From: Geothermobacter hydrogeniphilus
GTDB taxonomy: Bacteria; Desulfobacterota; Desulfuromonadia; Desulfuromonadales; Geothermobacteraceae
Direction: 5' to 3'
Assembly: GCF_002898515.1 (NCBI RefSeq)
Contig: NZ_PPFX01000019.1
Span: 1 to 64,000, forward strand
Length of the DNA stretch: 64,000 nt
The translations under genes and the position numbers were made by a program. Positions 52,728 through 62,839 of the stretch are shown here, piece after piece (the stretch's first letter is position 1; each line of letters starts with the position of its first letter). The notes beneath the pieces were generated by a model. The model was given only the letters and a program-made list of their open reading frames with translations, made no database searches and was not told the DNA's origin.

Positions 52728-53603
52728 ATGTTCGTCTTTACTCCAGATATCCCGATGAGCCAGGAAGAATTCAGGCTGTTGCGGGACTATGTCTACCAGT
52801 ATTGCGGACTGCACTTCTCCGAAGAGTCGAAATATATCTTGGAAAAACGGCTGGCCCGGCGTCTTCAGCATCATCGGCTGAAATCATTCAAGGATTATTA
52901 TTACCTGTTGCGCTACAACAGCAGCAAGGATCAGGAACTGACCGAACTGATCAACCTGCTGACCACCAATGAAACCTATTTTTTTCGTGAAGATTTCCAG
53001 CTGAAAAGTTTCACCGAGGAGATCGTTCCTGAAATATGCCGTCGTAAAGAGCAGGAAGACAACCGTCGCCTGCGTATCTGGAGCGCCGGCTGTTCGACCG
53101 GGGAAGAACCCTACACGGTTGCCATGCTGCTGCTTGAAAAACCCGAGTTGCGCGACTGGCAGATCGACATCATCGGCACCGACATAAGCCAGCAGGTGCT
53201 GAAGGTCGCCCGGCGCGGACTCTACGGGGAAAATTCCTTTCGCAGCACTGAAGAGTCCTACCGGAGGAAATATTTTCGTTCGCAGGACGGCAAATGGTTG
53301 ATCGATGACCGGGTGAAAAAACTGGTCACCATCAGTCACCTCAACCTGTTCGATGCCCCCAGGGTCAGCCTGCTGGGTAAAATGGATGTTATTTTCTGCC
53401 GCAATGTCATCATTTATTTTGACCTGGCCGCGAAAAGAAGAGTCATTGATACCTTTCACCGACGCCTGCAACCTCAGGGGTTTCTGCTGCTCGGCCATTC
53501 CGAATCACTGATGAATATTTCAACCGCGTTTGAATTGCGTCATCTGCGGCATGACATGGTCTACCAGAAACCTCTTGCCAGTCTTTCGGGGGCCGGCCTA
53601 TGA
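52728..53603 (+). CDS. cheR: Chemotaxis protein methyltransferase CheR
   Basis: A 291-residue SAM-dependent glutamate methyltransferase. The N-terminal helical domain ends RRLQHHRLKSFKDYYYLLR. TTNETYFFRE, the SAM site RIWSAGCSTGEEPYTVAML, IIGTDISQQVLKVARRGLY and IFCRNVIIYFD are diagnostic. No TPR tail. It should methylate receptors encoded elsewhere. It overlaps cheB by 4 bp. Confidence 0.96.
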   Translation: MFVFTPDIPMSQEEFRLLRDYVYQYCGLHFSEESKYILEKRLARRLQHHRLKSFKDYYYLLRYNSSKDQELTELINLLTTNETYFFREDFQLKSFTEEIVPEICRRKEQEDNRRLRIWSAGCSTGEEPYTVAMLLLEKPELRDWQIDIIGTDISQQVLKVARRGLYGENSFRSTEESYRRKYFRSQDGKWLIDDRVKKLVTISHLNLFDAPRVSLLGKMDVIFCRNVIIYFDLAAKRRVIDTFHRRLQPQGFLLLGHSESLMNISTAFELRHLRHDMVYQKPLASLSGAGL

Positions 53604-54658
53604 GTGATCGGGTTGTCCGGGTTCTGGTGGTCGATGACTCAGCCTATAACCGGCGGACCATCATCCGGATGCTGGAAGAGATCCCCGGTATCCAGGTGTT
53701 GGGGTATGCCTGCAATGGTGAAGAAGGTCTGCGCAAGGTCTTTGATCTCAAGCCCGACCTGATCACTCTTGACCTGGAAATGCCGCGCATGGACGGATTT
53801 TCCTTCCTGCGCATCCTGATGCAGAATCGTCCCACGCCGGTCATCGTTGTTTCTTCACGCTCCGGCGACGAGGATGTTTTCAAGGCACTCGATTTCGGCG
53901 CGGTGGAGTTTGTCTCCAAGCCGAGCGCGCAAATTTCTCCTGAGCTGTTCAATATCCGTGATGACCTGTTGCGCAAGGTACGCGAGGTGGCCGGGGCCGA
54001 TATGCGCAAGGTTCTGCAACGCAGCAAGGCGCGTCATAAAGATGTCAGACTGCCGGGCAGGACGCCTCCCAGGTTTTTTCCGAGCGGACTCACCCAGGTG
54101 GTGATCGGTGCCTCGACCGGGGGGCCGCCGGCTCTGCAGACCCTTTTTGCCGCTATCCGGTCACGGATCGAGATAGGGTTTGCCGTCTCCCAGCACATGC
54201 CCCCCGGTTTTACCAGGGCCTTTGCTGACCGTTTGAACAAAATCGGTTCACTTGAAATCAAGGAGGCGGAAAACGGCGACCTGATGAAGCCGGGACGGGT
54301 TCTTGTCGCCCCCGGCGGCAGGAACCTGACCTTTCGCCGGCGTGGTGGTGACGTGATTGCCCAGGTTGGCGAGCCTTCACCTGACCAGCGTTACACCCCT
54401 TCGGTGGATGCCATGTTTCAATCCGCCAGTGAAATTTTCGGCGACCAACTGCTGGCCGTGGTCCTGACCGGCATGGGCAATGACGGCGCACGCGGGGTCA
54501 GGCTGGTCAAGCAACGAGGCGGACAGGTTCTGGCCGAGGCGGAGGAGTCGAGTGTTGTTTTCGGTATGCCCAAGGAGGCGATTGCCGCGGGGGTGGTTGA
54601 CAGGGTGGTTCCACTTGCCGAGCTCAGTCGTGAAATTCTGATACGCTGCGGTTATTGA
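53600..54658 (+). CDS. cheB: Protein-glutamate methylesterase CheB
   Basis: A 352-residue protein with a receiver (VLVVDDSAYNRRTIIRML; Asp58 in ITLDLEMPRMDG) and a methylesterase domain whose catalytic triad is visible in VIGASTGGPPALQ (Ser), VSQHMPPGFTRAF (His) and VLTGMGNDGARG (Asp). It removes or deamidates receptor methyl-glutamates, opposing CheR. The linker is ~25 residues. An ATGA overlap with cheR. Confidence 0.96.
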   Translation: MSDRVVRVLVVDDSAYNRRTIIRMLEEIPGIQVLGYACNGEEGLRKVFDLKPDLITLDLEMPRMDGFSFLRILMQNRPTPVIVVSSRSGDEDVFKALDFGAVEFVSKPSAQISPELFNIRDDLLRKVREVAGADMRKVLQRSKARHKDVRLPGRTPPRFFPSGLTQVVIGASTGGPPALQTLFAAIRSRIEIGFAVSQHMPPGFTRAFADRLNKIGSLEIKEAENGDLMKPGRVLVAPGGRNLTFRRRGGDVIAQVGEPSPDQRYTPSVDAMFQSASEIFGDQLLAVVLTGMGNDGARGVRLVKQRGGQVLAEAEESSVVFGMPKEAIAAGVVDRVVPLAELSREILIRCGY

Positions 54659-54746
54659 TTCAGGCTATATTCAGTGGATATTTTGTCGCCGGATTGCTAG
54701 AATACCAAAGATTTACTCATTTTCATTTGCTTTGAGGAGCAGGTAT

Positions 54747-55574
54747 ATGGCTGGCATTGAAGATCATCACGGGGGGGCAAACCGCGCTGAGGAATTTCTG
54801 CAGATCTTTAAGAAGGGTGCTGAATTCACCCAGGATCTGCTCAAGGAAAACGAACGACTGAGGTTCCAGATTCTCAAGCTCGAAGAAAAAGAGCGTCAGG
54901 AGCCGGGAGTTCCCAGTGATGACGCGACGGTGCGCAGGCTCCAGGAGAAAATCTCCACGCTTGAAGAAGAAAAGGCCCAGATCCTCGATCGTATCAGGGA
55001 GGTTGAGGAGGAAAATCTCGATTTCGCCAATCGTTATGTCGATATCGAAAACGAGAACAATATGCTGGCCAATCTCTACATCGCTTCCTACCAACTGCAT
55101 TCGACCCTCGATTTCAACGAAGTTCTGCAGATCATCCTCGAAATCGTCATCAACCTGATCGGCGCCGAACAATTCGGTGTTATGCTGCTCGATGAGAAGA
55201 CCAACTCGCTGCGCGCGGTCGGTTCCGAGGGGATTGAGCGGGATGAACTGCCGGTCATTGAACTCGGTGAAGGGGTTATCGGACAGATGGCCAAAACCGG
55301 AGAAAATTATTTTGTCGATGATCTGGAGCATTACCAGAAAGATCTGACCAATCCGATGGTCTGCATCCCGTTGAAAATCAAGGAACACGTTATCGGTGTC
55401 ATTGTTATTTACTCGCTTCTGGAGCAGAAAAGCAGGTTTGCCGAAGTTGATTACGAATTGTTCACCCTGCTTGCCGGTCACGCCGCCACGGCCATCTTTT
55501 CGTCCAAGCTCTATTCCGAATCGGAACGAAAGTTGACGACGATTCAGGGCTTTATCGATCTGATGACCAAGTAG
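54747..55574 (+). CDS. Coiled-coil/GAF-domain protein
   Basis: A 275-residue protein. The N-terminal ~100 residues form a long charged coiled coil (LLKENERLRFQILKLEEKER ...). A GAF domain follows (~105-265: VINLIGAEQFGVMLLDEKTN, GEGVIGQMAKTGENYFVDDL, NPMVCIPLKIKEHVIGVI). No MCP hairpin, kinase or output domain is present. Cotranscription with che genes suggests a soluble sensory input or array component. The ATG at 54747 is preceded by GAGGAGCAGG. Confidence 0.83.
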   Translation: MAGIEDHHGGANRAEEFLQIFKKGAEFTQDLLKENERLRFQILKLEEKERQEPGVPSDDATVRRLQEKISTLEEEKAQILDRIREVEEENLDFANRYVDIENENNMLANLYIASYQLHSTLDFNEVLQIILEIVINLIGAEQFGVMLLDEKTNSLRAVGSEGIERDELPVIELGEGVIGQMAKTGENYFVDDLEHYQKDLTNPMVCIPLKIKEHVIGVIVIYSLLEQKSRFAEVDYELFTLLAGHAATAIFSSKLYSESERKLTTIQGFIDLMTK

Positions 55575-55591
55575 CGGCCTGGGAGGGAAAA

Positions 55592-55972
55592 ATGTCAGCC
55601 TTTAAAGTACTGATAGTGGAAGATTCTCCAACCATGCGCCAGTTGATCGTCTTCGCTCTGAAGAGGATTCGCGGGTTGCAGATCAGTGAAGCCAATGATG
55701 GCGTTGACGGTCTGAAAAAACTTTCCGCCGAACGTTTTGACCTGATTTTCACTGACATCAACATGCCGATCATGGACGGCCTGAAGCTGGTCTCACTGGT
55801 GAGAAATGACCCCGGCTACAAGGATGTGCCGATTGTCATCATCACTACCGAGGGGGCCAACGAGGATCGTGAACGGGCCCTGGCTCTGGGTGCCAACGAA
55901 TATATCACCAAGCCGATCCAGACGACCAAGATCATGGACGCCGCCCGGCGCTTGCTGCCGCTTACGGTTTGA
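55592..55972 (+). CDS. CheY-like single-domain response regulator
   Basis: A 126-residue receiver: VLIVEDSPTMRQLIVFALKR, Asp55 in IFTDINMPIMDGLKLVSLV, Thr in IIITTEGANED, Lys in YITKPIQTTKI. It is a near paralogue of the CheY at 44861. It is the last gene of the chemosensory run; no U-tract terminator follows. Confidence 0.92.
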   Translation: MSAFKVLIVEDSPTMRQLIVFALKRIRGLQISEANDGVDGLKKLSAERFDLIFTDINMPIMDGLKLVSLVRNDPGYKDVPIVIITTEGANEDRERALALGANEYITKPIQTTKIMDAARRLLPLTV

Positions 55973-55993
55973 GCCGGGATTGCGCCGTCGGGC

Positions 55994-56023
55994 TTGACAA
56001 CCGGCCCGACTGTCGAGTTAAAT
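55994..56023 (+). promoter_or_regulatory. Promoter of infA with an inverted repeat over the -35
   Basis: TTGACA (55994-55999), an 18-bp spacer and TTAAAT (56018-56023). The -35 lies in the loop between GTCGGGC (55987-55993) and GCCCGAC (56004-56010), a perfect 7-bp inverted repeat that could be an operator. Confidence 0.65.
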
Positions 56024-56075
56024 AGCCGAAATCCCCGGCGGGCAGCAAGCACCGCCGGTTTGCAAGGAGGACCAA

Positions 56076-56294
56076 TTGGCCAAAGAAGAAGCCATCGAAG
56101 TTGAAGGGGAAGTTGTTGAACCGCTTCCCAATGCCATGTTTCGGGTCAAACTCGAAAACGGTCATGTCGTTCTGGCCCATATTTCCGGAAAAATGCGCAA
56201 ATATTATATCCGCATTCTTCCCGGGGACCGGGTCACGGTTGAACTTTCCCCCTACGACCTCACCCGTGGACGGATAACCTACCGGGAAAAATAA
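56076..56294 (+). CDS. infA: Translation initiation factor IF-1
   Basis: A 72-residue OB-fold protein: [71 protein letters not shown]. It binds the ribosomal A site with IF-2 and IF-3. The start is TTG at 56076, with AAGGAGG 8 bp upstream. It has its own promoter and terminator. Confidence 0.97.
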   Translation: MAKEEAIEVEGEVVEPLPNAMFRVKLENGHVVLAHISGKMRKYYIRILPGDRVTVELSPYDLTRGRITYREK

Positions 56295-56365
56295 TCCGTG
56301 GCCTGTACCGGGCTCCGGGTTCGTTATGGACATCATGCCGGGTGGTGAAATCGCCCGGCTGAAGC

Positions 56366-56397
56366 GGAAAAGCCGGCTTGTGCCGGTTTTCCTTTTT
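56366..56397 (+). terminator. Intrinsic terminator after infA
   Basis: Stem GGAAAA(G)CCGGC / GCCGGTTTTCC with loop TTGT and one bulged G, followed by TTTTT (56393-56397). No T-box sequence is visible, so it is read as the infA terminator. Confidence 0.8.
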
Positions 56398-56485
56398 ACG
56401 GCGACCGTGGCGGCCGGAAAATCCAGGGCTGCGGACGTGTCCTGGGCAACACGGGTGATAAGTCAGGATCAATTCAGGAGGACGT

Positions 56486-59047
56486 ATGCAAGAGCGCTAT
56501 GATGCCGGCGCCATTGAACAGAAGTGGCAGGCCCATTGGGAGAAAACTGGAGCCTTCAAGGCGGAGGTAGATCCGTCTCGACCAAAGTACTACCTGCTTG
56601 AAATGTTTCCCTATCCTTCCGGTCGTATTCATATGGGGCATGTCCGCAACTATTCCATCGGTGACGTGGTCGCTCGTTTCAAGGCCCTGCAGGGTTTCAA
56701 CGTGCTGCACCCGATGGGTTGGGATGCCTTCGGCATGCCGGCGGAAAATGCCGCCATTCAGCATGGCACCCATCCGGCCAAGTGGACCTATGAAAATATC
56801 GACAACATGCGTTCCCAGCTCAGGAAAATGGGGCTGTCGTATGACTGGAGCCGGGAATTCGCAACCTGCAATGAGGAGTATTATCGCTGGGAACAGCTGA
56901 TTTTCCTGCGCATGCTGGAGCGTGGACTGGCCTACAAGAAGAGTTCGACCGTTAACTGGTGTCCCACCTGCCGGACCGTGTTGGCCAATGAACAGGTCGA
57001 GGATGATTGTTGCTGGCGTTGCGACTCGGAGGTCGAGGGAAAAGAGCTGGAACAGTGGTTCTTCAAGATCACCGATTATGCCCAGGAACTGCTGGACGAA
57101 ATCGACAACCTCAAAGGGTGGCCCGATTCGGTTCTGACCATGCAGCGCAACTGGATCGGGCGCAGTGTCGGTTGTGAAATCAATTTCCCCCTTGAGGGGA
57201 GTGAAAAATCGATTCGCGTCTTTACCACCCGCCAGGATACCCTCTACGGCGCCACTTTCATGAGCCTTGCTCCCGAACACCCGATGGTGGCGGAGCTGGT
57301 GACCGAAGAGCATGAACAGGAGGTTGCCGCCTTCATCGCCAAGGTGCGTAAACAGGATAAAAACAAGCGTACCGCCGACGATTACGAAAAAGAGGGCGTC
57401 TTTACCGGCAGTTACTGTGTCAATCCGGTCAGCGGCCGCCGGATGCCGGTTTTCCTGGCCAATTTCGTATTGATGGACTACGGCACCGGAGCGGTGATGG
57501 CGGTGCCGACTCATGACCAGCGTGATTTCGAGTTTGCCCGCAAGTACGATCTGCCGCTGGTGGTCGTGATCCAGCCGGAGGGTGATGCGCTCGTTCCGGA
57601 ACAGATGGAAGCAGCCTGGACCGGATCCGGTCGGCTGGTCAATTCTGAGCGATTCGACGGTCTGGACAACGAGGCGGCCAAGGAACAGATTGCCGATTAT
57701 CTGACCGCCGAAGGGATCGGCAGGGCGACGGTGAATTTCCGGTTGCGCGACTGGGGTGTCTCCCGCCAGCGCTACTGGGGGACCCCGATCCCGATCATCT
57801 ACTGTGACGATTGCGGTACGGTACCGGTTCCGGAAAAGGATCTGCCGGTTGTTCTGCCGCAGGATGTGGAATTGACCGGGGAGGGCGGCAGTCCACTCGC
57901 CCGGACCGAATCCTTCATCACTGTACCCTGCCCGCAATGCGGCAAAACCGCCCGACGGGAGACCGACACTTTCGATACCTTTGTCGAGTCTTCCTGGTAT
58001 TTTGCCCGTTACGCGTCCCCGCGGGAGCAGGACGCTCCTCTTGATAAGGAGCAGGTCAAGTACTGGCTGCCGGTTGATCAGTATATCGGCGGGGTCGAGC
58101 ATGCCGTCATGCACCTGCTCTATGCCCGTTTCTTCACCAAAATTCTCCGTGACCTGGAATTTGTCGAGGATGGTTTCAATGAGCCGTTCACCAACCTGCT
58201 GACTCAGGGAATGGTCTGCATGGAGACCCGTTCGTGTCCCGAGCACGGCTGGCTCTACCCCGAGCAGGTCGCAGACGGCAAGTGCAGCCAGTGTGGTCAG
58301 CCGGCGGCGGTTGGACGCACCGAGAAGATGAGCAAGTCGAAGATGAATGTCGTCGACCCCGACCATCTGATTGCCCGCTACGGAGCCGATACCGCGCGAC
58401 TGTTTTCACTTTTTGCCGCGCCCCCGGAAAAAGACCTGGAGTGGAATGAGCAGGGGGTTGAGGGCTGCTACCGGTTCCTCAACCGGGTCTGGCGGGCGGT
58501 CTTTGATCATGTCGAGCTGCTGCGGCAGGCCGGCGAACCCGAGGATCTGCCCGGAGCGCCGCGAGACCTTCGTCGACAGACCCACCGCACCATCAGGAAG
58601 GTGACCGAGGATGTCGACGGCCGCTTCCACTTCAATACCGCCATCGCCGCGATCATGGAACTGGTCAATGCCATCTACGCCTTCAAGCAAGCGCAACAGG
58701 CTCCGGGTGTCATGAAGGAAGCCCTGGAAACGGTGGTCCGCCTGCTCAACCCCTTCGTTCCGCATATCGCCGCCGAACTCTGGTCCTGTCTCGGCCATGA
58801 CGAGGAGCTCAACTCCCTCGGTTGGCCGGTATGGGATGACGCGGCGCTGGTCGAGGAGCAGAAGCAGATTGTCGTTCAGGTCAACGGCAAGGTGCGCGGC
58901 AAGGTGCTGGTGGCCGCGGACGCTGACCAGGCCAGTATGGAACAGGCGGCCCTTAATGAAGATAACGTGGCCCGTTTCCTGGAAGGAAAGACGGTGCGCA
59001 AGGTGGTTGTTGTCCCGGGACGGCTGGTCAACGTGGTGGCGAATTGA
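56486..59047 (+). CDS. leuS: Leucyl-tRNA synthetase
   Basis: An 853-residue bacterial Leu[22 protein letters not shown] (HIGH), a zinc knuckle CPTC ... CWRCDSEV, the CP1 editing domain ~225-410 ([26 protein letters not shown]), a second zinc site CPEHGWLYP ... CSQCG, and [20 protein letters not shown] lies 7 bp before the ATG. The stop overlaps the TTG of lptE. Confidence 0.97.
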   Translation: MQERYDAGAIEQKWQAHWEKTGAFKAEVDPSRPKYYLLEMFPYPSGRIHMGHVRNYSIGDVVARFKALQGFNVLHPMGWDAFGMPAENAAIQHGTHPAKWTYENIDNMRSQLRKMGLSYDWSREFATCNEEYYRWEQLIFLRMLERGLAYKKSSTVNWCPTCRTVLANEQVEDDCCWRCDSEVEGKELEQWFFKITDYAQELLDEIDNLKGWPDSVLTMQRNWIGRSVGCEINFPLEGSEKSIRVFTTRQDTLYGATFMSLAPEHPMVAELVTEEHEQEVAAFIAKVRKQDKNKRTADDYEKEGVFTGSYCVNPVSGRRMPVFLANFVLMDYGTGAVMAVPTHDQRDFEFARKYDLPLVVVIQPEGDALVPEQMEAAWTGSGRLVNSERFDGLDNEAAKEQIADYLTAEGIGRATVNFRLRDWGVSRQRYWGTPIPIIYCDDCGTVPVPEKDLPVVLPQDVELTGEGGSPLARTESFITVPCPQCGKTARRETDTFDTFVESSWYFARYASPREQDAPLDKEQVKYWLPVDQYIGGVEHAVMHLLYARFFTKILRDLEFVEDGFNEPFTNLLTQGMVCMETRSCPEHGWLYPEQVADGKCSQCGQPAAVGRTEKMSKSKMNVVDPDHLIARYGADTARLFSLFAAPPEKDLEWNEQGVEGCYRFLNRVWRAVFDHVELLRQAGEPEDLPGAPRDLRRQTHRTIRKVTEDVDGRFHFNTAIAAIMELVNAIYAFKQAQQAPGVMKEALETVVRLLNPFVPHIAAELWSCLGHDEELNSLGWPVWDDAALVEEQKQIVVQVNGKVRGKVLVAADADQASMEQAALNEDNVARFLEGKTVRKVVVVPGRLVNVVAN

Positions 59048-59571
59048 AGTTCGTTCCGGTCAGAGCATTATTGCTGGGGGCGCTGCTGCTCTGTCTGCTG
59101 GCCGCCGGATGCGGATACCGGTTTCGCGGCCAGGGCAACAGTCTGCCCGGCGGGGTCCATTCGGTTTATATCGAGATGTTTGTCAACCGGACCACCGAGC
59201 CGTTTCTTGAAAATCGTCTGACCAACGCCGTAACCCGTCGTTTTGCCCGCAAGAGAGAGGTCGAGGTCGCCGCCCGCCGTACCGGGGCGGAGGCCATTCT
59301 TTCGGGGGAGATCACCGCATACGAGACCGAGCCGATTTCCTACGATCGTAACGACAAAGTTACCGAATATCGTTCCATTATGACCGTTGCCGTGGTTCTG
59401 AGTCGCCTCGACAGCGGGAAGACGCTATGGAAAGGGACCCTCACCTGGTCGGAAGAGTACCTGGCCGATGCCGACAAGTCGGTTCAGGATGACCGCGAGC
59501 TGGCGGCTGAGGTTCAGATCAGTGATCGATTGTCGGACGAGATTCTGGCCCACCTGCTGGAAAACTTCTAA
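59044..59571 (+). CDS. lptE: LPS-assembly lipoprotein LptE
   Basis: A 175-residue lipoprotein. The signal peptide ends in LCLLAAGC with lipobox Cys23, followed by [20 protein letters not shown], typical of the LptE/RlpB family. It plugs the LptD barrel at the outer membrane. The TTG start overlaps the leuS stop (TTGA). The leuS-lptE-holA order is common in proteobacteria and supports the call. Confidence 0.9.
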   Translation: MKFVPVRALLLGALLLCLLAAGCGYRFRGQGNSLPGGVHSVYIEMFVNRTTEPFLENRLTNAVTRRFARKREVEVAARRTGAEAILSGEITAYETEPISYDRNDKVTEYRSIMTVAVVLSRLDSGKTLWKGTLTWSEEYLADADKSVQDDRELAAEVQISDRLSDEILAHLLENF

Positions 59572-59582
59572 GGTTGTCCGCG

Positions 59583-60572
59583 ATGAAAACCGCTGAATTG
59601 CGCCAGGCACTGGAAAAGGGGGCCTGCCCGCCGTTGATCTGCCTGTTCGGTGAGGAAACCTTTCACCGTGACCAGATGCTGCAGATGATCATCGACCGGG
59701 TTGTTCCCGAAGACGCGAGGGATTTCAACCTGGCGGTTTTCCAGGGGAAGGAAGCCTCTGGACAGGCCATGCTTGAGCAGTTGCAGACTCTGCCGGTTTT
59801 TTCCCCCCGCCGCCTGGTACTGGTCAAGGATTTTTCAGCGGTGCCGGCCGCCGAAAGTGAAAAACTCCTTGATTATCTCGCCGCGCCACTCTCAGAAACA
59901 ATTCTGGTGCTGGTAGCGGACAAGATTGACCGTCGCCGCAAGTTCTTTCAGGTTTTCGGCAAGAAGGGCGCCCTGATCGAGTTCAAACCCCTCTACCCGA
60001 ACCAGATTCCCGCCTTTGTTGAGCAGCAGGTCCGGTCTGCCGGTAAACGCATGACCGAAGACGCGATGGCTTTTTTCTGCCGCCGGGTCGGAACCAACCT
60101 GCAGGAAATTCACGGTGAGTTGGAAAAACTCTGCAGTTATCTCGGAGACCGCAACCTGATCGATGTCAATGATGTCCGCGCGGTGGTTTCCGATATCCGG
60201 GCCGACAGTGTCTTCGACCTGACCAATGCCCTGGGCAAAAAACAGACCAGTGAAGCTCTGCGTCTGCTCGGCAGGTTGCTGGCGGATGGTATGGCTCCGG
60301 TGCTGGTACTCAGCATGATGGTGCGCCACTTCCGCCAGTTGTGGAAGACCAGTGAATTGCTGGCGCAGGGGGGAGGGCGCAAGGACATTGCCCGCGGGGT
60401 TGGAGTGAATCCCTATTTTGTTGACGGGCTGATCAGCCAGTCGCGGCAATTTCAGAGTACTCAGTTCGCAGCCTGGTTTGAGCTTTTTCTCGAGGCTGAT
60501 CTGAAGCTCAAATCGAGCGGCGGCAATCCTCGGGCGATTCTGGAAGCGCTGGTGATGGACCTGGCCACCTGA
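59583..60572 (+). CDS. holA: DNA polymerase III delta subunit
   Basis: A 329-residue clamp-loader subunit. KTAELRQALEKGACPPLICL, FGEETFHRDQMLQMII, the RRLVLVKDFSAV strand, and the C-terminal helical part LVLSMMVRHFRQLWKTSELL match HolA. It opens the beta clamp and partners with HolB at 37000. The start is ATG 59583, preceded by AAGG. Confidence 0.94.
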   Translation: MKTAELRQALEKGACPPLICLFGEETFHRDQMLQMIIDRVVPEDARDFNLAVFQGKEASGQAMLEQLQTLPVFSPRRLVLVKDFSAVPAAESEKLLDYLAAPLSETILVLVADKIDRRRKFFQVFGKKGALIEFKPLYPNQIPAFVEQQVRSAGKRMTEDAMAFFCRRVGTNLQEIHGELEKLCSYLGDRNLIDVNDVRAVVSDIRADSVFDLTNALGKKQTSEALRLLGRLLADGMAPVLVLSMMVRHFRQLWKTSELLAQGGGRKDIARGVGVNPYFVDGLISQSRQFQSTQFAAWFELFLEADLKLKSSGGNPRAILEALVMDLAT

Positions 60573-60604
60573 GCCCGGTAGGAACAAGCCGATTCAGAAG
60601 GACG

Positions 60605-60632
60605 AAAAAAGGCCCCGGAGACGGGGCCTTTT
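60605..60632. terminator. Bidirectional terminator between holA and rpsT
   Basis: Stem GGCCCCG-GAGA-CGGGGCC (60611-60628) flanked by six A and four T. It serves both converging genes. Confidence 0.92.
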
Positions 60633-60656
60633 CAATTCTGGTCAACTGTTTGCGCC

Positions 60657-60926
60657 TCAGGACGCCGACAGGGCGTTGACCAGCCGGGTCAGGCGGGAGA
60701 TCTTGCGGCTGGCGGTCGCCTTATGGATGACGCCCTTGGTGGCCGCCTTGTCAATATAGGGAACGGCTTTGGCCAGGCTGACCTGCGCCGCCTCCGGGTC
60801 GGCCGCCGCGACGGCGGTACGGACCTGCTTGACAAGGGTGCGCATGGTGGAACGGATATGGGTGTTGCGGGCATTGCGGATCTGATTCTGGCGGTTGCGC
60901 TTCAGCGCGGACTTGTGATTAGCCAA
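60657..60926 (-). CDS. rpsT: 30S ribosomal protein S20
   Basis: An 89-residue basic protein: [30 protein letters not shown], and [20 protein letters not shown]. The start is TTG at 60926 behind AGGAGG. The E. coli rpsT start is also UUG, where it takes part in translational autoregulation, so the same control may operate here. Monocistronic. Confidence 0.97.
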   Translation of the reverse strand: MANHKSALKRNRQNQIRNARNTHIRSTMRTLVKQVRTAVAAADPEAAQVSLAKAVPYIDKAATKGVIHKATASRKISRLTRLVNALSAS

Positions 60927-61172
60927 TTGGGCCTCCTATGACAAGCATTGTTTTCTTCAGTGGCCGTTTTATATCACCGGCACCCCCCTTCGTCAAGATA
61001 AAAACCGTCAAATGTTAAATAGAAAATGCCACAAAAACAGCTGGTTGCATTGCGAATGCCGAGGATTAATAAAAAATAATCCCTTTATCTGATGGTCCTC
61101 TTGTCCTGTCTGGCAATATCACGCCGGAGGAAGTCGTTGCCAGCGCAAAATCCCTGTGTTAATCCTTGCGCC

Positions 61173-62747
61173 ATGACCGATCGCCAACAAATCGCCCGCT
61201 CCACCGGTATCCTCGGCGCGGCCACCGGACTCAGCCGTATCGGCGGACTGGTCCGTGATGTGGTTGTCGCCGGTCTCTTCGGAGCCGGTTTCGCCACCGA
61301 CGCCTTTTTCATGGCTTTCACCATCCCCAACCTGCTGCGCCGGTTCTTTGCCGAAGGGTCTCTGACCGCTGCCTTCGTCCCCACTTACAGCGAGGTCTAT
61401 CACCTGCAGGGGGAAGACGAGGCCCGCAGGGTGGCCAATATCTGCTGGACCCTGCTGACCCTGGTCATGGCGGTGGTTGTCGCGGCGGGGATTTTCGCCT
61501 CTCCCTGGCTGGTCGGTGCCATCGGTCACGGGTTTGCCGCCACACCGGGTAAGCTGGCCCTGACCGATATGCTCAATCGCTTGATGTTTCCCTACATTTT
61601 TTTTGTCAGCCTGTTGGCGCTGGCAACCGGCATTCTCAACGTCCGCGGTCACTTTTTCCTGCCGGCGGTTTCGCCGCTGGTGCTTAACCTTTCGATGATT
61701 ACCAGCGGGCTGCTTTTTTCCGGCTGGTGTGATCCGCCGATTCTGTCACTGGCATTTGGGGTTATTCTCGGTGGGCTGCTGCAGTTGTTGATGCAGATTC
61801 CCGTTCTGCGCCATCATCGCCAGCTGCCGAAACCCAATTTCCATTTTTTCGATCCGGCGGTCAGGAAAATCACCCGGTTGATGATTCCAGGCCTGTTCGG
61901 TGTCGCAATCTACCAGGTCAACGTCATTGTCACCCGTCTTCTGGCCTCGTTTCTCCCCGAGGGGAGCGTTAGTTATCTTTATTACGGACAGCGGTTGTTC
62001 GAGTTTCCGCAAGGAATTTTTATTGTTTCACTGGCCCAGGCGGTACTGCCGACATTGAGCCGCCAGGCGGCGGAAAATGATCGACCGGCTCTGGCCGAGT
62101 CGGTCCGTTTTGCCCTGATGTTGATGCTGATTGGTATCCTGCCGGCAACCGTCGGTCTGATTCTCTGCGCCGAACCGGTCTACAGTCTTTTTTTCATGCG
62201 TGGTCAGTTCGGCAGCAACGCCGTCCATCAATCGGCCCTGGCCCTGGCGGCCTACGCGCCGGGGCTGCTCTGCGTCGGTTTCAGCCGGGTGCTGGCTCCG
62301 ACCTTTTACGCGCTCAAGGACACCCGGACCCCGGTACTGATTTCCTTCTGGACCTTGCTGGTCAACGTCGGACTCGGATTGCTGCTGATGGGGCCCATGC
62401 GCCATGTCGGGCTGGCGTTGGCCCTGTCCGTCGCCTCGCTGTTCAATGCCCTGCTGCTGGGGGTCGTGTTGTTGCGGCGGCTGCCTGAACTGAACCTCCG
62501 ACCGATGTTGCCGGCACTGATGAAACTGATTGTCCCGGTCCTGGTGATGGGGCTGGCCGTCTGGAGCATTCTCGGCAGTATTAACTGGCTGCAGCCGGGC
62601 AACCTGGTTCCCAGGGGGGGGGTCCTCACGCTGGCAGTGACGGTCGGTCTGTTTCTCTATGGCGGTGGTTGTCTGCTGTTTAAAGTGGAGGGGGCCGACC
62701 GGGTCGGGGAGATCATCCGGAGGAAGTTGTTCAGGGGGAAGGGGTGA
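61173..62747 (+). CDS. murJ: Lipid II flippase MurJ
   Basis: A 524-residue protein with ~14 membrane helices of the MATE-like MviN/MurJ family. RSTGILGAATGLSRIGGLVR, FFAEGSLTAAFVPTYSEVY, YYGQRLFEFPQGIFIVSLAQ and the central Arg residues fit MurJ. It flips lipid II for peptidoglycan synthesis. The ATG at 61173 gives the family N-terminus; the ribosome site is weak. A G9 tract at 62614-62622 stays in frame. Confidence 0.95.
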   Translation: MTDRQQIARSTGILGAATGLSRIGGLVRDVVVAGLFGAGFATDAFFMAFTIPNLLRRFFAEGSLTAAFVPTYSEVYHLQGEDEARRVANICWTLLTLVMAVVVAAGIFASPWLVGAIGHGFAATPGKLALTDMLNRLMFPYIFFVSLLALATGILNVRGHFFLPAVSPLVLNLSMITSGLLFSGWCDPPILSLAFGVILGGLLQLLMQIPVLRHHRQLPKPNFHFFDPAVRKITRLMIPGLFGVAIYQVNVIVTRLLASFLPEGSVSYLYYGQRLFEFPQGIFIVSLAQAVLPTLSRQAAENDRPALAESVRFALMLMLIGILPATVGLILCAEPVYSLFFMRGQFGSNAVHQSALALAAYAPGLLCVGFSRVLAPTFYALKDTRTPVLISFWTLLVNVGLGLLLMGPMRHVGLALALSVASLFNALLLGVVLLRRLPELNLRPMLPALMKLIVPVLVMGLAVWSILGSINWLQPGNLVPRGGVLTLAVTVGLFLYGGGCLLFKVEGADRVGEIIRRKLFRGKG

Positions 62748-62839
62748 AGCCCGCCCTGTTGCCGGGATGTCGCCGCAGGTTGAAAGCCGGGAGGCTGCAG
62801 CGGCGGTCGGGCTCCTCGGAAAACGCTTCCTGCTCGGAT

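Noticed and set aside
56295-56485. T-box riboswitch in front of leuS
   Set aside because: A terminator is present, but no T-box core or specifier stem can be seen; GGGTGGTGAAATCGCCC is not the T-box consensus. The hairpin is read as the infA terminator.
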